In this document: positions 1 to 9,160 of the stretch, one piece after another
Position numbering within the stretch: the first letter of the stretch is position 1
How the letters are laid out: each line of letters opens with the position of its first letter
Origin: Gammaproteobacteria bacterium
Lineage (GTDB): Bacteria; Pseudomonadota; Gammaproteobacteria; PIVX01
Assembly (NCBI GenBank): GCA_003353785.1
Contig: PIVX01000017.1
Coordinates: 1-36,104 of the forward strand
Direction: 5' to 3'
Length of the DNA stretch: 36,104 nt
Notes under the pieces: generated by a model
The model's database searches: none
Seen by the model: the letters and a program-made list of their open reading frames with translations, nothing else
Told to the model about the DNA's origin: nothing
Made by a program: the position numbers and the translations under genes

Positions 1-117
1 TCTACCTATATGTCTTTTTCCGGCTTTATAAAATACTTCTATTTGATCATTGTATTTAGCATTTGCGGCTACTGATATTGTGAGTAAAATTATTGCTATT
101 AAATATTTATATCGCAT
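1..117 (-). CDS. N-terminus of an exported protein, cut by the window edge
   Basis: The first 39 codons of a minus-strand gene are visible. The product begins MRYKYLIAIILLTISVAANA, a clear Sec signal peptide with a basic start, a hydrophobic core and an A-x-A cleavage site; the mature part begins KYNDQIEVFYKAGKRHIGR and then leaves the window. Its ATG lies two bases after the stop of the 59-aa gene at 120-299, so the two are probably one transcript. The family cannot be named from this fragment. Confidence 0.6.
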   Translation of the reverse strand, partial: MRYKYLIAIILLTISVAANAKYNDQIEVFYKAGKRHIGR

Positions 118-119
118 AG

Positions 120-299
120 CTATTCTACAAGTGAAATCTCAAAGTCCTTTGATTGTTCCTCGTTCATAATTTTATCAATATGTTTAGATTGTGCATTGAT
201 GTGTTGTTCAGCTTGTTTTGATATTTCTTGAACTGTGTCTTTGCCTAGCTCAGATGTTAAATCAGGTTGCTGTTCAATAACTTTAACTAAATGTAACAT
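120..299 (-). CDS. Small 59-aa helical protein, first of a two-gene unit
   Basis: The open frame starts at ATG 299, with GGGAGA a few bases upstream as ribosome binding site, and ends in TAG just before the exported gene at 1-117. The product is hydrophilic, starts MLHLVKVIEQQPDLTSELGK, is rich in Gln, Glu and Lys, and looks helical with no signal peptide. A second, broken copy lies at 8689-8889 with the same strand, ribosome binding site and upstream gene, which supports this being a real gene. I do not recognise the family. A role in a conjugation or plasmid-type operon is possible only by association with other remnants in the window. Confidence 0.6.
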   Translation of the reverse strand: MLHLVKVIEQQPDLTSELGKDTVQEISKQAEQHINAQSKHIDKIMNEEQSKDFEISLVE

Positions 300-313
300 A
301 TTCTCCCTGTTGC

Positions 314-403
314 CTACAATTTTTTTTTGGCTTTACTATAAAAGAAATCTGGGAGGTAACTATTCAGAGGTTGAGAAATATATATTTCATTAACCTTAAA
401 AAT
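314..403 (-). pseudogene. C-terminal remnant of the gene preceding the 59-aa protein
   Basis: About 29 codons in one frame end in LPDFFYSKAKKKL and a stop 15 bases before the 59-aa start codon. The matching tail LPDFFDSKIQKNVKQ precedes the second copy of the 59-aa gene at 8897. Upstream of this stretch the frame is closed by a stop, so only a tail survives here. The function is unknown. Confidence 0.4.
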
Positions 404-959
404 CTAAAAAAATTCTTACATATGTAGCTCTTACTGAAAATTTAGAATCTGCCTCAGCTAGTGCAGCAATACCATATTAAGTACTACTAGTAATGAGTTA
501 TCGGTGCTTTAAATACTACTAGAAATTGTTTGTCAATTGGATTTCTAACCAAGATCTTTACGTTAAGTCCTACCAAATGACGCAGACCTTTGATCATGAT
601 AACAGAAAAATTATTAAGCATGTTTCAAACTTCTCCAACATTTTTAGCGACACTATGGAAAAGTTATAATATCTTATTCCGAAGAGAAACTAACTTATTA
701 CCAGACAAAATTTTAATTTAAGAAACTACATACTACATTATTCATGTTACAATTTCCAGATAAGTTCCCAGCAACAAGGATCCGCAGACCGACATAAGAG
801 TAAAAAATATTAGTTTTATTAGAACGGATTATTTTGATATTATACAAAATATAAAGAAGGATTAAACAATGCAAGGAACAGAAATTCTTATATATAAAAC
901 CGCTTATGAACAAGTTGATATGCAATATAGCTATCAAATTTTGAAGTTGTCTCAAAAAA
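404..959. other. Decayed spacer, no intact gene
   Basis: No convincing gene is seen. On the minus strand a short open piece (roughly 490-600) reads MIKGLRHLVGLNVKILVRNP and continues for about 17 more residues before TAG; it may be a gene fragment. The longer minus-strand frame at 713-955 has no protein-like composition and no ribosome binding site. Confidence 0.4.
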
Positions 960-1616
960 ATGTTTGATTTTTTTGAGTCTTCTTATTTAGCAACATTTAT
1001 TCAAATTACATTTTTACATATTGGTCTCTTAATTAGTCCTGGGCCAAATTTTGCGATAGTAACACATAATAGTTTAACATATGGTCGTCGAACAGGATTA
1101 ATGACAGCCGTTGGAATAGCTGCAGGAGGTATTGTGCATCTTTCTTATATTATTTTTGGTTTTGGCAGTATTATTACAAATAATTTATGGATGCTACTGA
1201 TAATTAAATTTTGTGGGTGTATATATTTAGTTACTCTTGGAGTCAAAATGCTATTTGCTAAACAAGAAAAATTAAAGCTAAATAATAAAACGTCTATTAT
1301 GATAATATCTAGTCGTCAAGCACTCTTAAAAGGAGCTTTAACAAATTTTCTAAACCCCAAAGTCATATTATTTTTTTTAAGCATATTTAGTATTGTTGTA
1401 GATATTGATACTCCTCTGTATATATTATTTATATATGGTGCATCAATGTCGTTAGCTACTCTTAGTTGGCTTGCATTAGTAGCAATTCTTTTTTCTCACC
1501 ATAAGTTTAGTTACAAATTGACCTCTGTTAAGCATTGGATTGAGAGAACAACAGGAGGGATATTAATTTTATTAAGTATAAAGCTTGCTCTGACACATGA
1601 AACTACTAGCCAATGA
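960..1616 (+). CDS. LysE/RhtB family amino-acid exporter
   Basis: The 218-aa integral membrane protein has the LysE/RhtB layout: an N-terminal hydrophobic segment with the family signature GLLISPGPNFAIVTHNSLTYGRRTG near residues 22-46, a small-residue helix (TAVGIAAGG), and a middle motif ALLKGALTNFLNPKVILFFLS near residues 120-140. Length is close to the usual 205-210 aa. Members export amino acids such as homoserine, threonine or lysine by proton antiport; the substrate here cannot be told. ATG 960 is the only start, because an in-frame stop lies at 942-944. It is preceded by a run of A and no Shine-Dalgarno sequence, so translation may be weak. The gene stands alone. Confidence 0.9.
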   Translation: MFDFFESSYLATFIQITFLHIGLLISPGPNFAIVTHNSLTYGRRTGLMTAVGIAAGGIVHLSYIIFGFGSIITNNLWMLLIIKFCGCIYLVTLGVKMLFAKQEKLKLNNKTSIMIISSRQALLKGALTNFLNPKVILFFLSIFSIVVDIDTPLYILFIYGASMSLATLSWLALVAILFSHHKFSYKLTSVKHWIERTTGGILILLSIKLALTHETTSQ

Positions 1617-1796
1617 TTCAACATGGGAAATTAGGAGTATGAAATTAAGAGAAAATATCTAGAAAAATGGCAAAAACTATTATAAATATTAGAATTTTCT
1701 TTTCAAGATAAGTTACAATTTCAGCATTTAATCTCTTAATTAACATCAAGTTATCTAATCTTTATGTATAAAATAATTATGTTAATGTATTTTTAC

Positions 1797-1802
1797 TATA
1801 AT
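1797..1802 (+). promoter_or_regulatory. Perfect TATAAT -10 element upstream of the 298-aa gene
   Basis: TATAAT lies about 70 bases before the preferred start at 1873. No good TTGACA-like -35 is seen at 16-18 bases, so this is only a candidate in AT-rich DNA. Confidence 0.25.
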
Positions 1803-1872
1803 TAAAGTAGAAGAACAATAAAAATAGTAGTCCCATTATGTGATTTTAAATATAACTACAGAGAATTCAAAA

Positions 1873-2769
1873 ATGCCAATGTTCTGGAGCAAAGAAAAAG
1901 TAAGGAAAAAAAGTAAGTTTAGACAAACAATTAAGGATATATTTAAAAGAGATACAGCCATTATTGCTGAAAATAGCTTCGAAGCATCTATGTGTAAGTA
2001 TAGATTTTCTATGGGAGATGCAAGTGTACAAACAACAGCTAAAAACAATGACACTCTTCTAAAATTTAAAGATAATTTATCTGTTATGAGAAAAGCTAAA
2101 CCATTTTATGAAACATATAAAAAACAAAAAAAAGTAAGTCTTTTTGCAAGTGTTTTCAAGCTTTCACATATCTTCCATCCTATAGATTCGTCTATTATAG
2201 GTGCTGAAGAATTTGCTAAGGAAAAAACTTTGCAAGTAGATTACAATGGAGATACTATATCGGTTGAAAATTTGGCAGATAAATTAATCCATGAGAAAGA
2301 CGTTTATAATTCATTAAGCGATAATATTATTAATACCATTAAAGAACTTAAAGACAATTTTAGTAAAATATCAGGGCTAGAGCCTAAAGATATAGCCCCA
2401 GAAACTCTAAAAAATTTAGGTCAGTTACAAGAAAAAATAAAGCAAGCTCAAGAAAGATTATTAAATTATTCCAAGAAAACAGGAGGATGGCTAGAACATT
2501 CTATATATACTGAAGAAGCAAGAGGAAATCTTACGATTGAAATGGGGAAAACCCAAAGCATTCGAGAACAACTACAAAGATACGATATTAACCCTAAAAA
2601 AACTGCCAAACAGAAATTTGAGAAAGCTCTTACATCCAGTAGAACTAGAAATTATGATAGCAACTATTCTACAGCCATACAAAAACAGAAAGATAACTCT
2701 ATTGATGACCATTCTTTGGACAGCAATGAAGCAATTGAGAAAGATGATTATCAAAAATATTCCTCTTAA
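1873..2769 (+). CDS. Hypothetical cytoplasmic or translocated coiled-coil protein
   Basis: The frame is open from GTG 1840, but ATG 1873 (MPMFWSKEKVRKKSKF) is preferred because AGAG precedes it and GTG has no ribosome binding site; this gives 298 aa. The protein is Lys/Glu-rich and largely helical, with a predicted coiled-coil around residues 140-210 (repeated Leu/Ile in DNIINTIKELKDNFSKI and LGQLQEKIKQAQERLL). There is no signal peptide or membrane segment, and the C-terminal 50 residues are polar and disordered (SSRTRNYDSNYS, DDHSLDSNEAIEKDD). I do not recognise a family. Size, polarity and a charged tail resemble secreted effectors of intracellular bacteria, which is inference only. It has no operon partners. 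Confidence 0.7.
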   Translation: MPMFWSKEKVRKKSKFRQTIKDIFKRDTAIIAENSFEASMCKYRFSMGDASVQTTAKNNDTLLKFKDNLSVMRKAKPFYETYKKQKKVSLFASVFKLSHIFHPIDSSIIGAEEFAKEKTLQVDYNGDTISVENLADKLIHEKDVYNSLSDNIINTIKELKDNFSKISGLEPKDIAPETLKNLGQLQEKIKQAQERLLNYSKKTGGWLEHSIYTEEARGNLTIEMGKTQSIREQLQRYDINPKKTAKQKFEKALTSSRTRNYDSNYSTAIQKQKDNSIDDHSLDSNEAIEKDDYQKYSS

Positions 2770-2828
2770 ATATTTAATCGCTAAATAGTCACATTAAAAT
2801 AATCTTGAGTCGTACCCGAATCACTAAC

Positions 2829-3423
2829 TCAAGAAACATAAAGATTAAAGTATTCATCATAGAAAGGTTCATTAACTAATGTATAATGTCACCATTTTTT
2901 TTCATAATTTCTAAATCCATTTATCTCCATAATATCTTCTAAGAAATTTCTATTTTTTCTTGCCTTAATAGATATATTTCCATAATAGTAATGAGATTCT
3001 TCTCCAAAAAATCAAAAATAGTTCCCATTTCAAATCTTCACATTTACCATAACTATATATACAAATTGTTAGCTCAACAGTACTACCTCTCGAATGGCTA
3101 GAGCGTAAACAGATGTACTCTGGAAATAATTCTTCTTTTTTAAAATTTAGATAATATCTATTTTGATGTGTTTTTTTACCAGGTTTTTTGTTCCGTCTAA
3201 TAAAATACTTAACTGCATTTGTTGGCCTATATGCATCATATATACGGAATCTATATCCAGAGTTTAAAGAATCTAAATCTAAGTGCAAAACGAGTATAAA
3301 ATAGGGACACCTATATATAAAGAACATAACCAAAATACACATACTATAATTTGGTGTGATATGTATCCGACGATGCAATTATCTGTTGCTATTTTACTTT
3401 CAACAACATGTTTTACGTTTTTG
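2829..3423 (-). pseudogene. D-alanyl-D-alanine dipeptidase (VanX/DdpX family), broken
   Basis: Conceptual translation across frames gives a recognisable M15D peptidase. The N-terminal piece VESKIATDNCIVGY corresponds to the YATxNNFxG region. Then comes YRFRIYDAYRPTNAVKYFIR, matching the DxYRP motif, and SSHSRGSTVELTI, matching the zinc-binding SxHxxGxAxD motif with its Asp changed to Glu. After frameshifts the DFFGEESHYYYGN region and a C-terminal KKW-stop-HYTLVNEPF follow, where the catalytic EWWH-type motif has TGG changed to TGA. There are at least two frameshifts and one nonsense codon, so the gene is dead. Intact members cleave D-Ala-D-Ala in peptidoglycan recycling or vancomycin resistance. 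It lies directly behind the 144-aa gene at 3424-3858 on the same strand. Confidence 0.8.
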
Positions 3424-3858
3424 TTAAAAAGTTATATCTTTTATATAGTCCCACATATAGTCTAAAAGAGGCTTTAAGGAGTCGACAATTTCTTTTATAG
3501 CATGAGCCACAGGGGAAACCGTACCTAAATTTCCTAGAATAATACCAATTACCTGTAACATTTTTTTCATGGATTTAGATTCTTTAGATTTAATAAGTTC
3601 ATCGCGAATGAAATAAAAGGCATTTAATTTAAATTTTAACTGCTCTCCAGATAAACCAATTTCTTTTAAGGAATTGTTAGTTTCAAGCACTTTTATCTCT
3701 TCTTTTAATTTGCCAAATTTATCATTTAGTTCTCCCTTTATTTTTTCTACTGAAACATCCAATTTTTCATAAAAAAAGAGATTATCATTATTTAAAATTT
3801 TTCCAAGGATTTTCTCGGCATTATCAAGAAAACTTTCTAAATTAACTGTATTTGCCAT
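3424..3858 (-). CDS. Hypothetical 144-aa coiled-coil protein
   Basis: An intact frame starts MANTVNLESFLDNAEKILGK. The middle part (residues 30-85) has heptad-like spacing (EKLDVSVEKIKGELNDKFGK, LKEEIKVLE) typical of a coiled coil. Residues 100-125 form a weakly hydrophobic stretch (MLQVIGIILGNLGTVSPVAHAI) that may be amphipathic or membrane-associated. There is no signal peptide. The start codon overlaps the end of a small upstream frame (3842-3961), which suggests an ancestral operon. I do not recognise the family. Confidence 0.6.
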   Translation of the reverse strand: MANTVNLESFLDNAEKILGKILNNDNLFFYEKLDVSVEKIKGELNDKFGKLKEEIKVLETNNSLKEIGLSGEQLKFKLNAFYFIRDELIKSKESKSMKKMLQVIGIILGNLGTVSPVAHAIKEIVDSLKPLLDYMWDYIKDITF

Positions 3859-3961
3859 CTATAACGCTACCTATTCTTAATATTTCTTCTTTTCTTGCGT
3901 CATCTATATAATTGCTCTTATAAAATTCCCAGTTACCATCATCTTTTTCTATTAGCATCAT
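3842..3961 (-). pseudogene. C-terminal remnant or 39-aa small gene overlapping the next start
   Basis: The frame is open from about residue KIYYTFTEAIANLKLE through MMLIEKDDGNWEFYKSN and on to KEEILRIGSVIDGKYS, and its stop lies 14 bases inside the 144-aa gene. The composition is protein-like and the overlap is typical of coupled genes. The only ATGs, at 3961 and 3958, have no clear ribosome binding site and the open frame reaches further upstream to a stop, so a truncated longer gene is more likely than a genuine small one. Confidence 0.4.
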
Positions 3962-4025
3962 AATTTCCAATTTTAAGTTAGCAATAGCTTCCGTAAAAGT
4001 ATAGTATATTTTCTATCATCCTGTT

Positions 4026-4109
4026 TTATAAGATTATTATTGCATTAAAAATTTCTGCTGCTGTTTGATAATTATGGCATTTCATTGGTCTGTTATTTAT
4101 GCTCCTTAA
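4026..4109 (-). pseudogene. IS30/rve-type transposase C-terminal remnant
   Basis: The minus strand reads LRSINNRPMKCHNYQTAAEIF and a few more residues, then a stop. This matches the characteristic end of IS30-like and related rve integrases (LNNRPRKxLxYxTPxEVF). No catalytic part remains, so it is a scar of an old insertion. The remaining bases up to 4294 contain no gene. Confidence 0.4.
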
Positions 4110-4294
4110 TAAACAGCAAAAATTATTCTTCGAGCAAAACTATTGCCCACACAACAACTCTTTTCGTTATTAGGGACTTGTCTGCTTGAATAATTGAACT
4201 AAGATTTAGATTTAATAACTTAAATTGTATGGAGATTCAAAAACCAATAGAACCAAACATCAATTCTATTAATTATTTTTTAAAAGGATTTAAA

Positions 4295-5251
4295 ATGTTA
4301 TTTATAACTAATCGAAAATTAACGCCATGTAATACTTCTTAATCACTGTTATTATTTGATATTGCAAACAATTCCCCTACACATGAAATATATTTTTGTC
4401 TTAGGCATTCAGAATCATCATACGAAGATATTGGTGCCAATAAATTTTTCCATACTCTTAGAGATTCTAAATATAAGCAGATATTAATATATATACATGG
4501 ATTTAACAATTTACCAGAGGAGAATGTTTTTGTTCATACTACACTATTACAAGAATACTTTGACGGGATAAAACCAAATAACATCCTAGTTGTCCCATTA
4601 ATATGGCCTTATGACAATGATTTTGGTATTGTCAAAGACTACTGGGATGATCAATATGCGGCTGACATGAGTTCATATTCCATACATAGAGCATTAAATT
4701 TTTTCCATGCTTGGAGCACAGATTCAGCAAACGGCACTTGTTATAAATTCATTAATATAATAGCTACATCAATGGGTACTAGAGTATTTCGTGGAGGACT
4801 TGCGTCTTTGAGGGATGATAGTCTATCACAAGGTGTGCCTAAAATGTTTAGGAATATATTCTTACTAGCATCTGATATGGTTAATGAAACTTTTGAATAT
4901 GGGCAGCAAGGTGAAGTTATTTGTCACGCAGGAAGAAATGTAGTTGTTTACCATGCAAATGATGACTTTGCTTTACGCGGTAGTAAAATAATGAATTTAA
5001 AAAATAGGATAGCTTCACGAAGATTAGGACATTCTGGGCCAGAAAAGATAGAAAATACTCCAGCAAATGTATATGTAGTTGATTGCGATGAAGTGAATCA
5101 TAATTATGATCCTCCAACAGGACATACCTATTTTTTACCAAGACCAGAAGGTAATATAGTTTTAAAGCACATCTATGATATGTTAACAACAGGTAGATTT
5201 TCTGCTGAAAAAAATAAAAGGCATATTATATTAACTGATCAAACTGTTTAA
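4295..5251 (+). pseudogene. Alpha/beta hydrolase (DUF900-like), interrupted by one early stop
   Basis: From ATG 4295, with AAAGGA in good position, the frame reads MLFITNRKLTPCNTS, then TAA at 4340-4342, then continues uninterrupted to 5251. The restored product has 317 residues. After the stop, ILIYIHGFNN is the oxyanion-loop strand of alpha/beta hydrolases, IIATSMGTRVFRGGL carries the nucleophile elbow with Ser, and late GHTYF may hold the catalytic His. The hydrophobic strand before the stop also fits the DUF900 fold. One nonsense codon suggests very recent loss. Restart at a downstream codon (for example ATG 4667) would give a protein lacking the oxyanion strand. Function would be a lipase or esterase, substrate unknown. 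Confidence 0.7.
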
Positions 5252-5834
5252 ACGTTCTAATATACTGTATCTATTGATATATTTTAGAGTTTTCCCTTCC
5301 CTAGAGCTTAATTCAACTTTAGTATGGTCAGCTAGCTTTACTAAATCGTGAATGGGTTTAATTTCGGATAATTTATACTTTAGTAGTGTTGCAGAAAAGC
5401 TGAATAACATCATCGTAATTTAGGTATAAGAGAAATTTTTGAGATCTTAATTAAGTTTATTACGAACTTCATAATAATTTGCGCAATCATTAGTTTCATT
5501 GAAAATATTGAAAAGTTACTGGGACATTCAATAATAGATAATTTCCTTATATTTAAAGATTGGATATATACTTGTAGAAAAATATGGAAATTTACACTTA
5601 TTAGGAGAGCATTCATTAGCCGTTCCTTATCAATAGATAAAAATCATCCGCGTGGAAATTTTAATCACACATGCTTACCCAATAGCAAATGATGATATAT
5701 ATTCCGAAATAGTTATGCATTTACATATTCTGACTATAACGGCTTCTAATTTTATTATATCAATATTATTTATAATATATTCTGCTTGGTTTAGGTCATT
5801 AAAATTTGTACATTTAACTTTAGCCTTGGCTTCT
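5231..5834 (-). pseudogene. Decayed minus-strand coding fragments, family unknown
   Basis: Three consecutive pieces look protein-coding but are not in one frame. One at 5675-5834 includes KAKVKCTNFNDLNQAEYIIN; one at 5410-5616 is hydrophobic (MNALLISVNF...); one at 5231-5413 includes LVKLADHTKVELSSREGK and TLKYINRYSILERLN and overlaps the end of the hydrolase by 21 bases. They may be one decayed gene or several. From 5835 to 6233 I see no gene; the last 60 bases carry the upstream region of the next gene. Confidence 0.3.
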
Positions 5835-6233
5835 TACCTCTAAAGTGTTTTTTATCCAAATTTACTTAACTAGCTGAATTTCACCCTAACTGTTAAATTT
5901 AAGATTCAGATGGATCTGTTCATCAAAATTTTTAAACAGTTATTTGGTTAATTTATGAGTTATTAAGTTTATAGTAACTTTAAAAAAATGGAAACATAAA
6001 ATTCCCAATTATCTCATAAACAGAAATACAAATGGGTTTATTAAAAAATTTAACAATAAAATTAAAGTTTTAAAGGGACATTTTATGGACTTTATGGCTT
6101 AAAACACTTCTTACAAAGACTGTTTTTGGACATGTTTGTATGAAAGTTATATACTATAAATATAGGATATAACGCTCCACGGAAATTACGAGAAAGCTAC
6201 CATAAATTATAACTTTAACATAGAGAGAAAAAA

Positions 6234-7106
6234 ATGTTATATAGAATCTTATTTATTTTTTTATTATTAATATCTAATTCATTTGCTGATAAATTAGAAA
6301 TTAGTTTTTATGCTCCCACTAAAAACTATGGAAATTTCAACGTTACTATAGCACTAATTGATACATCTCGTGATATCGCTACGCAAAGTTATTCATTATC
6401 ATCATCTCAGATTGGTGTAGGTGCTTTATCATTTGATGTAAATTTTTCTAGACTTAATGAATTTGTATTACACATAGAACGCAGCTCTGACACTTTAAAA
6501 ATACAACATGTTAACACTGCTGCAACCAATGCATTTCGCAAAAGTTCTAAATTAAGCAAATATTTAAGTAATAATCTATATAACAAAGCGATGCAAAATA
6601 CTTGTAAACTTATAGCTGCATTTGGTACAAATTCTTTGTATACAAGAGTAACAGATTCTCCTCATTTAATTAATGATGTTTACTATAAAACTCTACCAGT
6701 ATCGAAAGACTCAAAGCTATACAAAAATTTTGGAGAAGAATCATATACTAACAATCCAATTGCAGTTCATGATGTTACTCAAGCTTTACATGGAGAAACT
6801 TTAGAAAAAACAATTGATCTTCTCAAACTTGGATTTAAAATGGATGTTATAAAAAAATATGCTGAAAAATGGCATAATCGACATAACACTTATTTTGATG
6901 AAGATCTTAATGAGTCTTATGTTATTACAGAAAAACATAAACTACTTACAAAAAATTCTGTAGTAAAAATAGAAGTTAGAATAGATCAAGAAGGGAAATT
7001 TGTAGCACCCCAATATCAAGACCATGTTGTAATACGCCAGATATATATACAAACAGACGATAATATCACAGCATGCATCGGCTCTCCAGATTTCCTAATG
7101 CATTAA
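6234..7106 (+). CDS. Exported hypothetical protein, 290 aa
   Basis: ATG 6234 follows AGAGAG. The first 18 residues, MLYRILFIFLLLISNSFA, are a clear signal peptide with likely cleavage before DKLEISFY. The mature part opens with beta-rich sequence (LEISFYAPTKNYGNFNVTIALID, split here only by strand pattern) and continues with a mixed helical region around residues 95-215. No catalytic motif or lipobox is seen. Only one Cys lies in the middle and one near the end, so a disulphide is possible. I do not recognise the family. A short downstream in-frame scrap (AADISLLDTKIQDLYVENLN, about 7170-7255) suggests another decayed gene behind it. Confidence 0.7.
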   Translation: MLYRILFIFLLLISNSFADKLEISFYAPTKNYGNFNVTIALIDTSRDIATQSYSLSSSQIGVGALSFDVNFSRLNEFVLHIERSSDTLKIQHVNTAATNAFRKSSKLSKYLSNNLYNKAMQNTCKLIAAFGTNSLYTRVTDSPHLINDVYYKTLPVSKDSKLYKNFGEESYTNNPIAVHDVTQALHGETLEKTIDLLKLGFKMDVIKKYAEKWHNRHNTYFDEDLNESYVITEKHKLLTKNSVVKIEVRIDQEGKFVAPQYQDHVVIRQIYIQTDDNITACIGSPDFLMH

Positions 7107-7358
7107 TACGGCTCTGACCTTGATACATGAAAATTCTCAACCCATAGACAATCAAGAGTAAAAATTTAAGTTTGCAGCAGATATATCTTTGCTTGATACA
7201 AAAATTCAAGATTTGTATGTTGAAAATCTCAATGAAAAAATGACTTATAAATAAATGGTCAATTCATTCTAAATTTATTCTTTATATCTTTCACGATTAA
7301 TAACATCTGGTAATAAATATTTCTTTGCTCAAATTCTTCCTTTAACTGCAGCTGTTGC

Positions 7359-8570
7359 TTAACTAGCTGAACTTTGTTCTAATTGTTTTTTTAAAGCAGA
7401 TAAATCTATAAAAATTAAAACAAGTATTAAAGCTATTATGAAAAATACACAAAGAACAGTTGTAAATGCAGAAATTGTTTTAATTGGTAAATAACCCATT
7501 ATAATAACAGCTATCATGGCTGTCCCCATATTAATAAAAGACATTGTACTTGAGGCACTAGCTTTATCTATAATAGCATTTGAAGCAAAAAATGAGGCTG
7601 ACGGAAATAACAAGCCACTAAATAAATATAAAAACATTGTAGTCATAAAGAACCATAAAGCACTTACTTCTTCACTAGCAGCAATAAATAATAATGATAT
7701 TAAGCAAGGGATCATGCAACTAAAACCTAAATACAAGGTATACAAAGGACTATATTTTTTTATTAAGTAGGCACTCAAGAATCCACTCCCTAACATACCC
7801 AACATATTAATCAAATTCCAATACCCATAAATATCTGGAGAAATCAACAAAATAGAGTGTGCATAGATAGGAGCAGCAGCTGAATAGCAGTACCCTACTG
7901 TAGAAACAAACCCTACTACTGAAGAGAAAACTATTAGACGACCACTTTTTAGAGCTTTATAATATGCTGATAATATTACAAATGGCTTTAAAAGAATTGG
8001 TTTTTTTAATGTTTCCGTGAATTTATAAGTTAAACAGAGCATGACTATACCATGCACAAAAAGCAATAAAAAACAATTTTGCCAATATGAATATTGAGCA
8101 ATAAAGCCTCCTATACTTACGGCAAGCCCTATACCAATAGTGAAAGACACAATAGTAAAAGACATCATGTACTTGGCACGTTCTTCGGATAGTAGTTCAT
8201 TAATTAAAATAAATGTACACGATAATCCAGCCGCTGCACCTAATCCCGTAATTAATCGGCCAATCAATAGCAAATTATAACTTAGTACCCAAGATGATAA
8301 TATGCATAATACAATGCCAATCAGGTTGACAAATAATCCTGCCCGCAAAGCAGTTAAGCGTCCAAATCTATTAGCAAGAGGTGCATATATCAATTGACCA
8401 ACAACATATCCCAATAAAAATATTGAAATTACCCACTCTAATGCACCATGGTTTAATTTATATGTGGATTCAATCTGCGGTAATGCTGGAGTAATAATGG
8501 CTGCGGAAATAGAGGCGATACAAATATAGCTTAATAATAAAATATTTTTATATGTCCCAATATTTTTCAT
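7359..8570 (-). CDS. Bcr/CflA-type MFS drug efflux transporter
   Basis: The 403-aa protein has about 12 predicted membrane helices. The N-terminal half carries typical drug:H+ antiporter-1 (12-helix) motifs: ITPALPQIESTYKLNHGALEW in helix 1 and the loop after it, the motif-A loop LANRFGRLTALRAG near residues 63-77, GRLITGLGAAAGLS in helix 4 (motif B, with the conserved Arg) and motif C-like SIGGFIAQYSYW in helix 5. Length matches the usual 390-410 aa. It should pump small toxic compounds or metabolites from the cytoplasm by proton antiport; the substrate is unknown. The gene stands alone, in an area of decayed genes, yet is intact, which implies it is still useful. Confidence 0.9.
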   Translation of the reverse strand: MKNIGTYKNILLLSYICIASISAAIITPALPQIESTYKLNHGALEWVISIFLLGYVVGQLIYAPLANRFGRLTALRAGLFVNLIGIVLCILSSWVLSYNLLLIGRLITGLGAAAGLSCTFILINELLSEERAKYMMSFTIVSFTIGIGLAVSIGGFIAQYSYWQNCFLLLFVHGIVMLCLTYKFTETLKKPILLKPFVILSAYYKALKSGRLIVFSSVVGFVSTVGYCYSAAAPIYAHSILLISPDIYGYWNLINMLGMLGSGFLSAYLIKKYSPLYTLYLGFSCMIPCLISLLFIAASEEVSALWFFMTTMFLYLFSGLLFPSASFFASNAIIDKASASSTMSFINMGTAMIAVIIMGYLPIKTISAFTTVLCVFFIIALILVLIFIDLSALKKQLEQSSAS

Positions 8571-8688
8571 GCTATTACAAGTAGTCCTAAAGAAAATTTA
8601 ATAGCTCAAATAATTGAGTCCATTAATACAAAACATGTACCGTCTTAGAATTTATCAACCTGGTATGCAATTTATATAAACTTTTTGT

Positions 8689-8889
8689 TCACGTCAACAA
8701 TAATTTATTATTCTGTCTGGAATATGCTAAAATTTCTTTTAATTGTCCTTTATCCACAATTTCATCAATCTGTTTAGATTGTGTATTGATGTATGATTCA
8801 ACTTATTCTAATATTTCTTTAACTGCATCTTTATCTAGTTCAAATGTTAAATCAGGATGCTGTTCAACAACTTTAACTAAATACAACAT
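8689..8889 (-). pseudogene. Broken second copy of the 59-aa gene
   Basis: Starting at ATG 8889 behind an AGGGAGGA ribosome binding site, the frame reads MLYLVKVVEQHPDLTFELDK, closely matching MLHLVKVIEQQPDLTSELGK at 120-299. A TAA then interrupts it after KEILE, followed by the still homologous stretch YINTQSKQIDEIV (paralogue: HINAQSKHIDKIM). The reading frame ends differently from the paralogue, with no exported gene after it. Confidence 0.75.
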
Positions 8890-8896
8890 ATCCTCC

Positions 8897-9160
8897 CTAT
8901 TGTTTTACATTTTTTTGTATCTTACTATCAAAGAAGTCTGGTAGCACTCTCGTTCTTTTTCTATAGTTTTTTTTAATTGTTAATATTACTTTATCAAATC
9001 ATCTTGTAGTTTAATCTCAACAGATTTATTAATAAATATTTCTATGCTGTTCGCTTTAGCCAATTATCGGAATCCTATAGTTGGAGTCAGTTTTAACTGA
9101 ACTATTTTAAGAGATGGTTACCACTTCATTAAGCAGACTTGACATTTTTATATCAAACAT
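8897..9160 (-). pseudogene. Decayed gene preceding the 59-aa copy
   Basis: Pieces in shifting frames read MFDIKMSSLLNEVVTIS, then NSSVKTDSNYRIPIIG, then LAKANSIEIFINKSVEIKLQ, then QLKKTIEKERE and VLPDFFDSKIQKNVKQ, with nonsense codons and frameshifts between them. The last piece matches the tail LPDFFYSKAKKKL at 314-360, so both loci once carried the same gene order. A protein of roughly 90 aa would result; the family is unknown. From 9161 to 9363 nothing further is seen. Confidence 0.45.

Noticed and set aside
713..955. 80-codon minus-strand open frame
   Set aside because: No ribosome binding site, hydrophobic low-complexity composition typical of random AT-rich DNA, and no similarity to its neighbours.
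2811..2842. TCTTGAGT and ACTCAAGA inverted repeat as a terminator
   Set aside because: It is partly the coding end of the dipeptidase pseudogene, the loop is 16 bases and no T-run follows.
5652..5843. 63-codon plus-strand frame
   Set aside because: It lies opposite a better minus-strand coding fragment (KAKVKCTNFNDL...) and has no ribosome binding site.
8750..8758. TTATCCACA, a perfect DnaA box; TTATTCACA-type boxes also near 23993 and 27498
   Set aside because: Single, scattered boxes inside or near decayed genes, without clustering, dnaA/dnaN neighbours or an AT-unwinding arrangement; not an origin.
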